From NCBI GenBank assembly GCA_950295325.1, contig OX485806.1:28148001-28212000 (forward strand): a stretch of DNA of 64,000 bases, given 5' to 3'. Position numbers and translations under genes: made by a program. This stretch comes from Polytrichum commune (Eukaryota > Streptophyta > Polytrichopsida > Polytrichales > Polytrichaceae). Position 1 is the first letter of the stretch. Every line of letters begins with the position of its first letter. The notes beneath the pieces were generated by a model that saw only the letters and a list, made by a program, of their open reading frames with translations, had not been told where the DNA came from and did no database searches. This document shows positions 50,651 through 62,915 of this stretch, one piece after another.

Positions 50651-53600
50651 TCGCGTGTTCCCACAAGAACGTGTAATTAACATTATGGGCGTACATGATT
50701 ATTCCACCAAGCAATTGTTGTAACAATATTTGGCAACGTTGTGAGAACAATGATACTAAAAGGGGTTCAAGAAGAGCAAACGGTGCTCAATGGCACAGGC
50801 CATGCTAGTATTATTATGTATTTTGAAGGCCCCCATATGCGGATATGATTGTGATGCATAACGTTGGATTTAGATTAAGTGTTGATTTTGGGTGTGTGTA
50901 CCTTTTTGTGCTTAGTGATAGGTGTTGGGCGCAAGTACAGTCAGGTACACAACTCTATTACCCTGCATAAGTTTAAGTGAAAGTGATTCAAAACTAAAAC
51001 TTGACTTTCGAATCTTGTGAAAGAAAAACAAATCATAAACATTTGGAAAACACATTGATCTATAAAGCCAAGCAATGTATGTTGACCCAAAAACATAAAT
51101 TCAAGAAAAGTCTGCATATTTTTCGAGACGGTGCAAGTAGTGTACAAGTAAATATAATGAACACATAATTGTCTAAAATTTGTTTAAAATGTGATAAAAC
51201 TACATTAAATTGATGTTTTTTCCTACAAATTTTTGTAATGGTGTCTTCAAGTTTATAATGAAATCAAGGAGTATGAAAAATAGAATCCGACTTTAAAATA
51301 TCTAAGGTCATGAAATCTGCATCCAAAATCAAATTTAGCCACTACCTTTTGAGCAGTACCTTTAATGATAAGTTTTGAAGATCTCATCTTCGTATTTTAT
51401 ATTTGTGTATCTAACACAATAGTAGAGGGCGCCATGGGGGGAAAAACCACCCAAATTAAACAATACATTGCTACTACTTTTAGGCGTTTGACCAGAAAAA
51501 ATTATGGTTTTAATATACATAAGCACTTTGCCATATACTTGACCGTCCTTGATCCATGTTTGGGTAAGAACAATGACCACAGAAAGCCCACGTACCTTGT
51601 AGTGGTGTGCCTCAATTCACGAACAATAATCTATAGTAATAGGACCCTAATGGAAACCCACACTAAGGTGTGTGGGCCTTATGTGGTCACACTTCTTGAT
51701 GATATTTGAGTGATATATGGCAAGGCTTTTAAGCAAGAACAAACACCCAAAACTTGGTGTGTGTGTTCTAGTGAAATTGACTATTGAAGTCCCAAGGTAG
51801 TTTCCACAAACCATATTCCTTAATTCTTGTGATATGTAATTGTTTTTGGATGATGTAATCCAAAGCTAATTTAACCTCTAACTACCTAAGATACCATTTT
51901 AGTTCTCTTCCTCTTCACAAGCCGATTGGGGGTTTCAAGGAACTAGGACCTAAGCATGTTTGGATTTGTGCATGAATTTTGGACAATTCCAACCACCAAT
52001 ACAATGTGCACTAGAGCACAAAACTACACAAATACAGTGATTTGCGAACATGGAATATAAACATTTGAAGATTTGGTTGTTGTTTTTGTTGTTGTCATTT
52101 GATATATTTGTCCTGACCCATGCATATCCCTTATTATTTTTAGACATTTGGTTTGTCCAAATATACTTCAATGTAAGATAAGGGTAGCACTCGAGCCTTC
52201 ACATTTCATATTTGGGCAGGTCTAGGACAAGTGATGATTATTTTTGTTATGTAGCACAATAAACTTTGTTTTCCTGAAATCCAACTTTAAAAGTTTGAAC
52301 TAGACTACCATGTATCCTTGTTATGTAGAATTAAAGTCAATCATACGACATTTTCTCAGTCAATTGGACATATGAACATGGCCTCCGTCTAGGGGGCAAC
52401 TAGAAAAAAAAAACTTGGGATTTCTTCATTTTGGCAACTTTTTGACCATTTTGGCAACTTTTTCATAAGGTGATTGCCCTTAAACCACTAGGATGATATA
52501 TACGACCTATTTATGGTATGTCTATATTTTATTTGTTACTCTTTTACTATTTATGGAAGTTAGTTTTATGGAGGAATGCACTTTTTTTTTTGACAATTTC
52601 TTTCCCAACACATGAAATGTTACACATTTTTAAAGTGAAAAGTGCTTCTAAACCTATCGTCAACATGCAGGTCCCGATGTCCAATATATTTCACACCAAA
52701 TTTTGCTCATGCTAAAACTATAATAAACCGCCACAGTAAGTATGGATGAATCCATAACTAAGCACACACGAGCCAAGAGCCGTGACCATGAAGTTGTGAG
52801 AGCCCAAATGAGAGTGTCCAAAGGCCATCCCAACGTACCTACAAAATCATGTAGTGTGGTCACGGATCCCCAAGTGTAGTGTGAAGCCATATGTGACCGG
52901 GCCCTCAACCAAATGCTATTTCAATGAATTTCTATTCATGCAGGTCCTCACACATGATGAAATAGAATAAACCCAACAATTGTGAGTGTTCAAAGTGCCA
53001 TGGTCTGCCGGTTTTGTGTTATGCCTACCTCCAAGAGGTGGGTTTTGAAAATAGTCCAAGTGACCATGAAACATGATCCATTTGATGCCATGTAGGAATC
53101 CACGTAGACTTTACATCCATCTTGTTGCATCCACATGCTCCGTTGGTCCCTCAAGCGTAGTGTGAAGCGAACTTGGACCGGCTCCACCTTTTCCACCAAT
53201 GAGAGTGCTTGAAGTGTGTTGGTCACGGGCTCTCAGTCTTGTGTGTGAAGTGGCCCTCAAGTGGACAAAAAATTAATTTGGAGGCATCATTTTCACCTTG
53301 AGCCACTCTGTTGTGATTGAAGTTGTGTCACAAGGTTCATAGTCTATGAGGTGCTTTTGGGGGTAATAGGGCAATTGACCTTGATGTGTTATGTGGATGA
53401 CAAATGTGACATAACATTATTCAGCCATGTGGGTCAGTTCCATGAGCTTAGAATATGTTAATTATATTATGTGTCCCCCCCCCCCCCGCAAATAAGGTAA
53501 GAATTGTTTTTTATTATTCATACATTTAGGCTGACTTTTGGAATTTTGGGTGGAGTTATACTCTCGGCACTATTCATAGGAATCATTATTCATCCCAATA

Positions 53601-53990
53601 CTATTTATGTGAAACATTGTTCATCATAATTTTATTCACTAAAAATAATATTTAAAGCATCACTACCACTGCAAATATTGACATTATGTGCAATACTCTT
53701 ATTATTCATACCAACACTATTCATTATTCGTATTGAAGTCAATTTCTTCCTATTTTCTAAGTTTCTTCCCATGAAGGTAAGATAATGGAGGCCCGTGTTG
53801 TATGTTGTTGTTCTCCCTCTTTAGTATGACATGTTTGGGAAACACAAAAATGTTGTATTATCGAGGTGTCGTCTTCTTGTTAATATGACAAATGGCGTAA
53901 AATTGTCGTACTATTGAGGGAATACAAAAACATAAGTAATACGAGCTTTAAAATATATACAACAAGTTCAAGCAATATAGATTGTATGAA
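50651..53990. other. Gene-poor AT-rich stretch
   Basis: Apart from MITE A copy 3 and a 14-base poly-C run near 53474, I see nothing coding. The segment at 50687-50738 resembles 29643-29695 (ATGGGCSTACATG, TATTCC, TTGTTGTAASAATATT), so similar sequence flanks the whole CCGG-rich unit on both sides. Confidence 0.45.
52762..53272 (+). mobile_element. MITE-like element A, copy 3, about 510 bp
   Basis: From CACACACGAGCCAAGAGCCG to GTGTGTGAAGTGGCCCTCAA, collinear with 27752-28203. The left terminal repeat is shortened. It contains an extra segment (CCATGAAACATGATCCATTT region) missing from copy 2. Confidence 0.7.
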
Positions 53991-54149
53991 ATAATAACTT
54001 CTAACAAATACAAATATTCTCAAGAACTCTTGAAATGGGACTTCAAATATCTTTGGTGTTGCCTATCCAAGTTAGCAATTGTCATCTTATCTAAATCCCC
54101 TACTAGCTTTTGAAAACTAATAATTTCATTAACACCAAAACGTAAAGAG

Positions 54150-54857
54150 TTGTCTAATAAGAAATTAGACAACAATGATGCATGATGTTTAGCATCACTA
54201 AGCTATACTGTAGGTGGAGCAACATCGTCCATATCTCTAAATGTAGATCAACATTCAGATCAAAGCCTTGTGCATAATTGATTCCCAAAGCAACATCCAC
54301 CAACTCATCAATAGTCAATTCTAGCTCAGTAATCTCTTCCTTGAATGTAAGTCTCGGTTGACATCTCATCATCACCCAATCGCAACATTGAAATCAAAGC
54401 ACCAAGTTCAAATGATTCTTCTTGCATTCTATTCTTCTCCCTTTCATCAACTAAGGCAAAATCAACATTCCATGTTGCAGGTAATATGCACGCCATCCTC
54501 CAACAATTCCTAACTATGTGTACATCCAACTTGCTCCGTACTTCATAACTCCACACGATAGCATGTCTGATGCTTGGCACCACATTCCTTAAGTCCTTCA
54601 ATGTAGCATCATCATATTGTGATAAAAACCCAATGCAAAAGTTTCTTCTCGTACTAAATTTTGAAGGATGCTATTATACCTTGATCCACAAGTTGAACTA
54701 CGCTTATAACATTGGGAGGAAGGAATAGCAAAGTCATGTTGCTCGATTCCAAGGTATATGCTAACGAGACTTACCAACTTTGGCTGAGCTAACAACATAT
54801 GAAGATACATTATTCAAAATCATATTCACCTTTCAATTTTGACCTTTCAATTGATTG
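54150..54857 (-). pseudogene. Tigger/pogo-like transposase, C-terminal half (dead)
   Basis: Continues the pseudogene at 57823-58140 after the inserted LINE. Leftward translation gives LNNVSSY (normally a LLDNA-x-SH motif, so the catalytic Asp is lost), then TLLFLPPNVISVVQLVDQGI, matching the Tigger FLPPN-x-TS-x2-Q-x-DQGI signature, then SFK and KLLHW. A C-terminal part follows with IRNCWR-like NCWRMACILP. Several stops and frame changes. Plant Tigger/CENP-B-like (Tc1/mariner superfamily) origin. Confidence 0.75.
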
Positions 54858-54871
54858 TTGAGCTGCAAAAT
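54858..54871 (+). repeat. Target-site duplication of the LINE, left
   Basis: TTGAGCTGCAAAAT, repeated exactly at 57809-57822. The 14-bp length fits target-primed reverse transcription. Confidence 0.85.
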
Positions 54872-57808
54872 AAACAAAAACAATCTTCCGACCATAACGG
54901 AATAAAAAGAACAGTCACATCATACCTATGTCAATGGACTACAACAAATAATCACACATACAACAAATGGCAAACGCCAAGGGACCTATATCCCTATTGC
55001 GATGCCAACACATGCAACCACAACACCGGCCTCCTTACCCACTAATACACGGAAAAACAACACAAACACTTCTCAAACATTATTAATGCTTGCTTCTCCA
55101 CAGAACAACAAAGAGACACAAGATATGTCACACCTACCACAATAATCCCACTAGCACATATTTCCATTAATGAATGTAACCCGGAATATGATATCGAAAC
55201 CAATTCCGATACTATCCAAATACAATTTGACGTCGCCCACATATACGAAGACAATGGTCGGCACCTCATCACCATCCCGAAAACCAGACTAATGTGGTTA
55301 TGGAAACAATACCAATTGGCACAATATACCACATATGGCCTAGAACCACCCACCCAATCCTTCGAAACTGAAATTGTTTGGCTATATCAAAGGTACAAAT
55401 ACCGAATCCCGAAGAATGACCCACTCAAACGTGCCCAATACACATTACCGACCCCAATATTAGATCTCCTAATAACCACATTCAATATCATCCATTCATA
55501 CTTCTCATCCCCAGTGACATGTCCCACGCAATTCTCCCAATTCTACTCGCCATTCTCGCGTGACATAATATTTGGATCCCTAGGGAAAGCGTTTGACCAT
55601 AAATGGCAAGGAATAGGCTACGCTCACCCCCACACCGCAACTGACTTACAACAAGCCATTCACTGGGCTCGCATGGCAGCCCATAATGACCCATATACAA
55701 TCACTATAATTATATTCCCGGATACCGACTGGTACAAAAACCCAAACCCACACATAGGTCCTTTCCTGGACACACACATCATTGCCCACTTTGCAGCTGA
55801 TACGATTGCATATGAAGAACCCACAATACCTCTCGAACTCAATATTACAAGAAAAGAACCGTCTACCCTACACATATTTTGTGTACACCACCAAAACAAT
55901 AACATAGGCACCCCCGAACAAATGAAATTACTAAAAGACATAGCAGCTTATCTCCAAATATTCCAAAGCCACACCCAAATTGCACCACCCACTCCTTCAA
56001 ACATCACAGTGAACTCAAATAAAAAGTGGTCTAAATCAAACTACCCAAATATACTCTCAAACAATAACATCCCCACCCCACAACTCCCACCCTATCAAAC
56101 AAATCTACCTCTAAAATTCCACCCCCAATTCAGCTACTACACTGATGGCTCCTTTATGAAACCCAAAGAAATAGCCCCTGGGGAATGGAGAAGAGAAAGA
56201 GCTGGATACGGTATCTACAGCCCCAAAGGGCTAAATATCGCCAATAGATTACATGGACACCAAAACATATTGCGAGCAAAAATGATTGCTATCCACGACG
56301 CGCTAAGTATTATAAACACACAATACCCCAACGAACCCGCATTCATATTCACAGACAATCTGAATGTATTATACCTGCTTAACACGCAAATTAAACACCC
56401 CACACTTCATAACAGTCACCCAGACCAAACCACACTAGCCTCCATGGTAAAAATTCTTCAAACAAGGACACAACCAATCACTCTATACAAAGTTAGAGCA
56501 CACGTCAACATTGACGAAAATGAAAAAGCAGACAAACTAGCAAAAGAAGGATTAGAATTAGAGCACATAATTGCCACTCACTCACACGCCCACGCCCACG
56601 CCACCCCTTACTATTACCAAAAAGATGTATGGGCCTCCATGGACGAAGTTCCGGACAAAGGCCCAGTCAGATTCCTAGAAAAACAAATTAAAAAATATGA
56701 TAGGGAAACGAACCTAGCAATCATGGCCACACAAACCCCCAACACACGTAAATGGACAGAAAACACAAATATAGACAACGAGTTGTCGAACGACTTTTGG
56801 GCAAATCCCGCTATCACCGACAAACAAAAATCATGCCTCATCAAATTCCGCACAAGAACCTACATGGGTAATGCGAGGAAACAACTGTTTTTTGGTCACC
56901 AAAGATATCCCACTATTACGTGCCCCATATGCAACACAAACGAACCAGATACATGGCTACATGTACTACTTAAATGCAAACACCAACATATACACTCACT
57001 CAGAGTTAAAAGACATAACAAAGCAGTTGGAGAAATTAGAAAGCTCCTAATCTCATCAGAAAAATCCCGATGCTTTACCCTCATGAATGCTGGCACCTTC
57101 AATAACAACCCCCAAGAAAACACAGTTCCCAACTGGCTACTCCCCTGCACATGTAATACACAAAGATGTCACTGCAACGCACGATTTAGACCTGACATCC
57201 TTTGTGTTAAGGGATTACCATATCAGAATGTCCCCCCCAGCGACATTGACCCTAAACTTACCATACAATTCATTGAATTCACATACTGTAATGATATATT
57301 CTCCCCAGAAGCAATTCAAGCAAAAAATAACAAATACAACCCACTAATTGCTAGCATTGCTTCCAGAGGATGGAAAATAGACCCACTCATTGTCATCACT
57401 GCTGGGGCCAGAGCGACTGCCCACATCCCATCTATGAAAGCACTAGAGTCCAAATTCAAAATACCCATGGCCTCCATCAAAACTACTTTCAAAAATATTA
57501 ACACCATTGCAATACAATATGCCATGTCTATCCTCCTCCATAAAAGGAGAATTGAAAACCACCAACCACTCCCCCACAATCCTGACCCCCCATAACTCAG
57601 AACTTAAAAGTTAGGGGTAAAGGGCACGGGGTATTATATTAGGTGTAGTCTACATTATTGGTTTCTTGTGTCTAAAGTGTCTACTCTCGAAAGGGAGGAG
57701 TAGATCTTCTCCTTCATACCTCTGTCATGTGGGCTCGGGATTGAAGGTAGATCGAACAGACACTTAATTCACGTCGGTCTCCTTCGGAGACCGAAGTTGT
57801 TATTATTA
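54872..57808 (+). mobile_element. 5'-truncated non-LTR retrotransposon (RNase H plus restriction-like nuclease)
   Basis: A 2937-bp insertion bounded by exact 14-bp duplications, ending in a short (TTA)n tail (57799-57808). Just before the tail is a perfect stem: CGGTCTCC, loop TTC, GGAGACCG (57775-57793), probably the 3' recognition hairpin for reverse transcription. Only the C-terminal part of the ORF is present; no reverse transcriptase motifs are seen, as expected after 5' truncation. The sense strand is strikingly A/C-rich and G-poor. It interrupts a Tigger-like transposase pseudogene lying on the other strand. Confidence 0.82.
55292..57595 (+). CDS. LINE ORF C-terminus: RNase H, zinc motif, restriction-like endonuclease
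   Basis: 767 codons from the first Met; the frame is open from 55046 and, across a TAA at 55043-55045, from 54839. The frame is truncated at its start, so this Met is not the real one. RNase H: YYTDGS at about 282-288, FTDNLNVL at about 352, HVNIDENEKADKLAKEG at about 404-420. The usual catalytic Glu (in an RAE-x3-I context) reads RAKMIAI, so it is probably inactive. CPICN...DTWLHVLLKC near 546 is a zinc motif. CTCNTQRCHCNARFRPDI, then FIEFTYCND and AKNNKY (about 620-682) give the Cys-rich knuckle and PD...E...K pattern of the restriction-like endonuclease of R2/NeSL/Dualen-type LINEs. I cannot assign the clade without the reverse transcriptase. Confidence 0.8.
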   Translation: MWLWKQYQLAQYTTYGLEPPTQSFETEIVWLYQRYKYRIPKNDPLKRAQYTLPTPILDLLITTFNIIHSYFSSPVTCPTQFSQFYSPFSRDIIFGSLGKAFDHKWQGIGYAHPHTATDLQQAIHWARMAAHNDPYTITIIIFPDTDWYKNPNPHIGPFLDTHIIAHFAADTIAYEEPTIPLELNITRKEPSTLHIFCVHHQNNNIGTPEQMKLLKDIAAYLQIFQSHTQIAPPTPSNITVNSNKKWSKSNYPNILSNNNIPTPQLPPYQTNLPLKFHPQFSYYTDGSFMKPKEIAPGEWRRERAGYGIYSPKGLNIANRLHGHQNILRAKMIAIHDALSIINTQYPNEPAFIFTDNLNVLYLLNTQIKHPTLHNSHPDQTTLASMVKILQTRTQPITLYKVRAHVNIDENEKADKLAKEGLELEHIIATHSHAHAHATPYYYQKDVWASMDEVPDKGPVRFLEKQIKKYDRETNLAIMATQTPNTRKWTENTNIDNELSNDFWANPAITDKQKSCLIKFRTRTYMGNARKQLFFGHQRYPTITCPICNTNEPDTWLHVLLKCKHQHIHSLRVKRHNKAVGEIRKLLISSEKSRCFTLMNAGTFNNNPQENTVPNWLLPCTCNTQRCHCNARFRPDILCVKGLPYQNVPPSDIDPKLTIQFIEFTYCNDIFSPEAIQAKNNKYNPLIASIASRGWKIDPLIVITAGARATAHIPSMKALESKFKIPMASIKTTFKNINTIAIQYAMSILLHKRRIENHQPLPHNPDPP

Positions 57809-57822
57809 TTGAGCTGCAAAAT
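57809..57822 (+). repeat. Target-site duplication of the LINE, right
   Basis: Second exact copy of TTGAGCTGCAAAAT. Confidence 0.85.
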
Positions 57823-58140
57823 CCAAGCTTCAAATATATCCCCCTTCATCCAAGTTGTTTCATTTGAGTGCTACCGAACATACTCATGAGGCTACCACCT
57901 TCCAAAATATTATGGTTGCTTGGACGTATAAATCACAAGCAACTTCAACTTATCAATCCCAGTTGAATTAACAACAAGAGCAAGTGTTACATGCCTCCTT
58001 TTGTAACTTCCGACCCTTCACCTTCCCTTGTACTAATGTTTTATTAAGATATGCTCTAAGATATAATCCAGTCTCATGCATGTTGTAAACATCTTCGTGC
58101 TCATAATTTGACAAAAGAATAAGAAGGAGGTCACTCTAAC
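57823..58140 (-). pseudogene. Tigger/pogo-like transposase, catalytic N-terminal part (dead)
   Basis: Leftward translation contains VYNMHETGLYLRA (family motif N-M-D-E-T-G-L, first catalytic Asp replaced by His), KTLVQGKVKGRKLQKEA, ALVVNSTGIDKLKLLVIY in a neighbouring frame, and a GDIFEAWILQL segment that runs into the LINE target site. It continues at 54857. It contains stops and frame changes, so it was already decayed or has decayed since. Confidence 0.75.
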
Positions 58141-61100
58141 CCTAATCATGTTCATTCTACACTAGTAACCCTAATTATCATTAAGTTCCCCATAATAAGT
58201 GAAGTTCCCAAGTAATTCCCAAGTGAAAATGGATGTATTCTAGATATACATAACATAGATGAAAAGAATTTTAGCATTAATTACCTCTTTAATATGCCAA
58301 CACGGAGATTCTAAATGTCATATTATCGAGTGTCCTAGTTGTATAAAAGAGGGAGTTTTGAACTAAAAAGTTTGGTCGTGCAAGAATGTGTTGTAATATC
58401 AAGGGTGTCGTATAAACAAGTGTCATACTAACGAGGTTAGATTGTAAATATAGAGTGGAACATAACCATGCAATTGAATAATGTTATTTACTCCAAAAAA
58501 ATTAGAAATCGTGTATCATATGTGAAAGACCGTAGCTCCTAGTTTTGGCTCCTACATATGGGCAACTCATGGGACTGCCTCCCAAAACAAACAATTCCAA
58601 AGTAACAAAAAAAATTCATGCATGCTTGGAGTATGAGGCTTTTATATGTTATTTTGGCCCACATGGAAGTGGCACCACCCTACACCAGTAGATACATGCC
58701 ATCCACATAGATTGCCACCTAATGCAGGCACACCACATTTTTACATCGTAGTAGGAGTGTAACCAAGAACAAAGGGTATCCAAATGATGGTTTTTGACAC
58801 CTATGATACCCAATCATACGATTTGTCTTAAGAAGTCTTCTCGTTCATAGAGAGGAACATGCTTTTATAGCAACATGTTTTAAAATTGCTCGAGACCCTC
58901 GTGCATTTAGGGGTTAATGTATGTGGAGTTGGGATGGGTTTACACAAGGGTCCAAGACCAAAGAAACTCCAAAATCAAGCAATAGCACTCGTTGGAAGCA
59001 CAAAATTTGGAACAAAGAGTTTACACTAGGATCTGGGTCCAACATACGGAAAAATAAAAATAAAAATGACGTTAATGTGACATCACTTCCCCACAAGATC
59101 TTGGCAGTTCCTAATGAAGAATACACCTATCCTGGTTTGAGAATCCAAGTTTCAAGCTTAGGTCCAATGTTGAGTCCGAAAGTAAGGTCCATGACGGGAT
59201 GTTTTGGGCCCCTAGGTTATTGAATCCAGACCCTAATGTAATATTTCCCCTGGAAATGCATGCAAATAGGATCACATACCTTAACAACTTCACATCTAAA
59301 CAAAGTACACATTTCACACATGTTACTATGGGCTAAAAAATGCCATTTGTAGAAAACATCATGGCCTTCGATATTTTATATGTGGGTTGAAAATTAGGCT
59401 CACTTCGAATTTGATTAGTAAGAAAAATTATAATTAATGATGAAAATATTAACATCTTCATACAATATGCATATTATATTTCTAACCCATAATACTTTAT
59501 GTTTAATAATACTATAAAAAATAATTTGAACCCATATTCCAAGTTTATGAACATATGATATTGTGGGCTACAGAACGAGGTGGGTATAGAAAAAACATAG
59601 TGCATAAAACTATCATGGTATGTCAAAATTACAGTGAACCACAGTAACAAGTGTGAAAGGATGTACATCGATATGTGCTATTAGGTTGCCCCACACTAAT
59701 ATATCAACATTCCACATTGTTTTGAAATATTTGTTACCACATTAGTAGACTAAATCATTGTGTTTTTACTAGCAGGATATCTATATCTAAGAAGAAACAA
59801 AGTTACAAGTTTCTATAATATGCTTTCCACCCAAAGTAAATTGCATGGGCCATGAGCGAACCTATTGGCGAAGGCAACCTAATTGCACCTATGAATGTAG
59901 GCCATGGCCCGGAGTTGGATAAGGGCAATGATGGGCCATGGCCTAAGTAGTAGGGTTTTGTGATTTTGTTATCTTTGGTGCTCAAACTTCAAAAAACATC
60001 CGTGTGAAAAGTGTTGAGCTTTGTTCCTTGTAAGGGTGAATGATTAGTGGCCCGGATTCGGCCCTTGCATGGCGTTCCAAGGGGAATAACAAGTAGGGTC
60101 AACAAATGACCCACGACCGGCTTCATATTCCATGCCCACAAACCCCCTCTTTTGCACTATTTATATGCAAAAGGTGATACCGTAGTAGTACGATGCTCTC
60201 ATTGGTGTTTTGGTACTAGCTACTAGATCATTTTGAAATTGTAAATAGCCTATATATACGACATTATTCTAAGCAATTTTGGAACTTTACAAAGAAAGTC
60301 CGGGTTCGATCATCACAACAAGCTCGTTGAATTAATTAAGTCTAAAACGTACCACTGGGTGGTTGCATGGTCGAGCAACCCCACACCCACACCAAATACC
60401 GACCTCCGAGGTCCATGGGATAATGCCCCGATAATAAAAGGTTTTTTCTTTTTTCTTCTTGGATGTGTGGATTCCCGTTGAACATTGTCAATCAATTTTG
60501 CTCATTTTGTTTACAATCAATGTAACTTTTGTTGTTGTACACCGTTTATGCTATTCGGTGTCACTTATGTCCTAATCATAAACATCCTGTCCAGTTTGAG
60601 CCATGAGATTGTTGGGGATTGTGTTGAGAAATAGATGTTGGTTCACCACTCTTCGGGAGTCACACGCAATGTTGTAACTTTTTATTAGTCATGTAATTAT
60701 TTTTACCAAGTAAAGATGTTGACGGTTCGTAATGTCCAGACAACCAATATGACTCTTGTGGGTTGAAAATGAGATCCATAATGAAAAGTTATAGCATTGC
60801 ATGATATCGAATAGTAAGCGAAACTAAATATTGTAAATGATGTAGTGTTGATCTTTACATCATGGTAATCTGGAATTTTTTGTCCAAATCATTCGATAGG
60901 TGAAGCCTGATATTTCAGTAGAGTGGATTAAGTCGAGGTCCAAGATATGTTGAATTCTATCACAAGATCCTACGATAGGATGGTATTGTAAGATCCCCTG
61001 ATAGAATATGCAAAGTTGATTATGATAATATTATAGATTTTGTTTTGATTGCATTTTCATTGTTCAACATTTATTTATATAGATTTAACACCAAGAAACA

Positions 61101-62535
61101 ATTTTTTTTACTCATCAAATTGTATTCGCATACTATTCAAGTAATCACTGAGGATTCACATATCGCACATCAAATTTAGGTGTATCGGAATTGTAGAGAC
61201 GGATCCACCCACAAAATTGAAGCAACCAAAAAGGTTGAATTTTGAAAATATATGTCGACTTGCTTAAACATGCCATTCAAGGATGGGAACAAAGAATATG
61301 GACATCTTCAATATGCCAAACCAATTTGTGTTGCACTGAAAACACATGAGCTAAAGAATGTTTTTTTAAAGTTGAGGATGAGGACCATAGCTAGACACCA
61401 ACCTCTTTGAGTTGAACCCCACCACTATTACCGAAGTAAAAGTCTAGTATAATCACGACCCCCATAAGTTTGTGGTCAATATATTTCAAGTGAATCTTCT
61501 TGACCTAATTCAACACCTCTGATGTTAATTCCGAAGTCAATTTGATCAAAAAGGAAATCTACATGCTATAGTAAACCTTTACGTGTTTTGACCTCGGGTA
61601 ATAATGACAGGGACCCAACTCAAAGAGGTGGACGTCTAGCCCTAGCATAGGGTGAGGATGTAAGAGAAGTATTCTTGTTATAGAGTGTTCATCCTTTGAT
61701 GTGATATTTAAGTCCTCCCAACATGTGGCTCTCCATCATGTTGCATGGGTGTTGCAATTATCTTTATCCATTCACAACATCTTAGAGGACGAGATGATAG
61801 GTGTATGATGATTCATATTTATTATTTGAAAAATAAATAAATAAATAATGAGGAATGCTCCTCATTGTTGGTTTGCAATTTTGTTGAGAGATAGCCAATA
61901 TGGAGCAAACTATGCCAAAATTAGTGAATGATTAATCACTTCCACAATTGTATATAAGATTTGGAGCATGTATAGTCGAGGTTTTGCATAACACCATGCA
62001 AAGTAGCCTTGCAAACACGAGTTTGTGAATGGGGTGTATAGTTATAGATGATAACTATGCATATATATTTCCGAGGAACGCCTTTTGAATTGTGGAACCC
62101 TCATATGCATGTGATTTTTAACTAAGAAAGTATCCATTATAAGGATGTTATTGTCATCGGTCAAGCGTAGCACATACCACGGATAAAGTTTTTAAAATGT
62201 TATCACCTAGAGTTCCAATTAGTTTGGTTTGCAATCTAGTAGTATTGTGATGGTAGGTACTCATTATGCAAAGTAGCGTTATTGCACGTCCACGATCATG
62301 CACAAAGAACGTTGTCGGGCTATTAAAAACCAACTTTCTAGCTTGTCCCAGTAGGATGGGTGGGCCAAGCTAGCCTTGCATAGGTTAATATGGGATTTAA
62401 GGTGATGGATTCCTTGTGCATACCCTATGTTAGATCTTCAAACTTCTCAAAGTTTCAGAGGTGAAAAGAAGACATCCCAAAAATTTCACCCAACGTTCAA
62501 AATAGGTTGTGATACACGACAAGCTAATGAGCTCC
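58141..62535. other. Gene-poor stretch, no gene seen
   Basis: AT-rich. Repeat family D copy 2 lies at 58940-59200, and a short AATA microsatellite at about 61825-61850. No ORF has recognisable motifs. The upstream part of the dead transposase may extend a little past 58140. Confidence 0.45.
58940..59200 (+). repeat. Dispersed repeat family D, copy 2
   Basis: Collinear with 23668-23930: AGGGTCCAAGA, CAAAGAAACTCCAAAATC, GAGTTTACA, AAGCTTAGGTCCAATGTT and AAGGTCCATG. Confidence 0.55.
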
Positions 62536-62539
62536 TAAT

Positions 62540-62915
62540 AGAGATATCGCCCTTATGATATCGCCCCGGGCTAAATCACATCTATGTTCGGGTAGGCCCC
62601 GGTCTCCCTACCCGCACCTGCGTGGGAAGTTCTCCCCGTTGGGAACCAATGTGATAATACCTGGTCAAAATTACAAATATTCAAGTTGACATCACTTTCA
62701 TCATTCCCAAATTACTTGATGAAGTTCCTTCACAAGCCAAAGGAGCTTAACGGCTTAAGTGACCGGGTATTGTCACATTGGTTCCCAACGAGGAAGAGAT
62801 CCCACACAAGTGTGGGCAGGAAGATTGGGCAATGAAGGAGACGTGAGAGGGGCGGGGCCCACCTGAACACCAATGTGATTCAGCTAGGGGCTACGATATC
62901 AATGTGCCCTTATTG
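62540..62915. mobile_element. Foldback element with inverted arms of about 130-150 bp
   Basis: The left arm 62540-62668 pairs with the right arm 62757-62912. The best part is GTTGGGAACCAATGTGATAA opposite TTGTCACATTGGTTCCCAAC. Further out pair CTACCCGCACCTGCGTGGGA, AATCACATCTATGTTC and GATATCGCCC with their approximate complements. A spacer of about 90 bp lies between the arms. Non-coding. A poly-G run follows at 62933. Confidence 0.7.
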
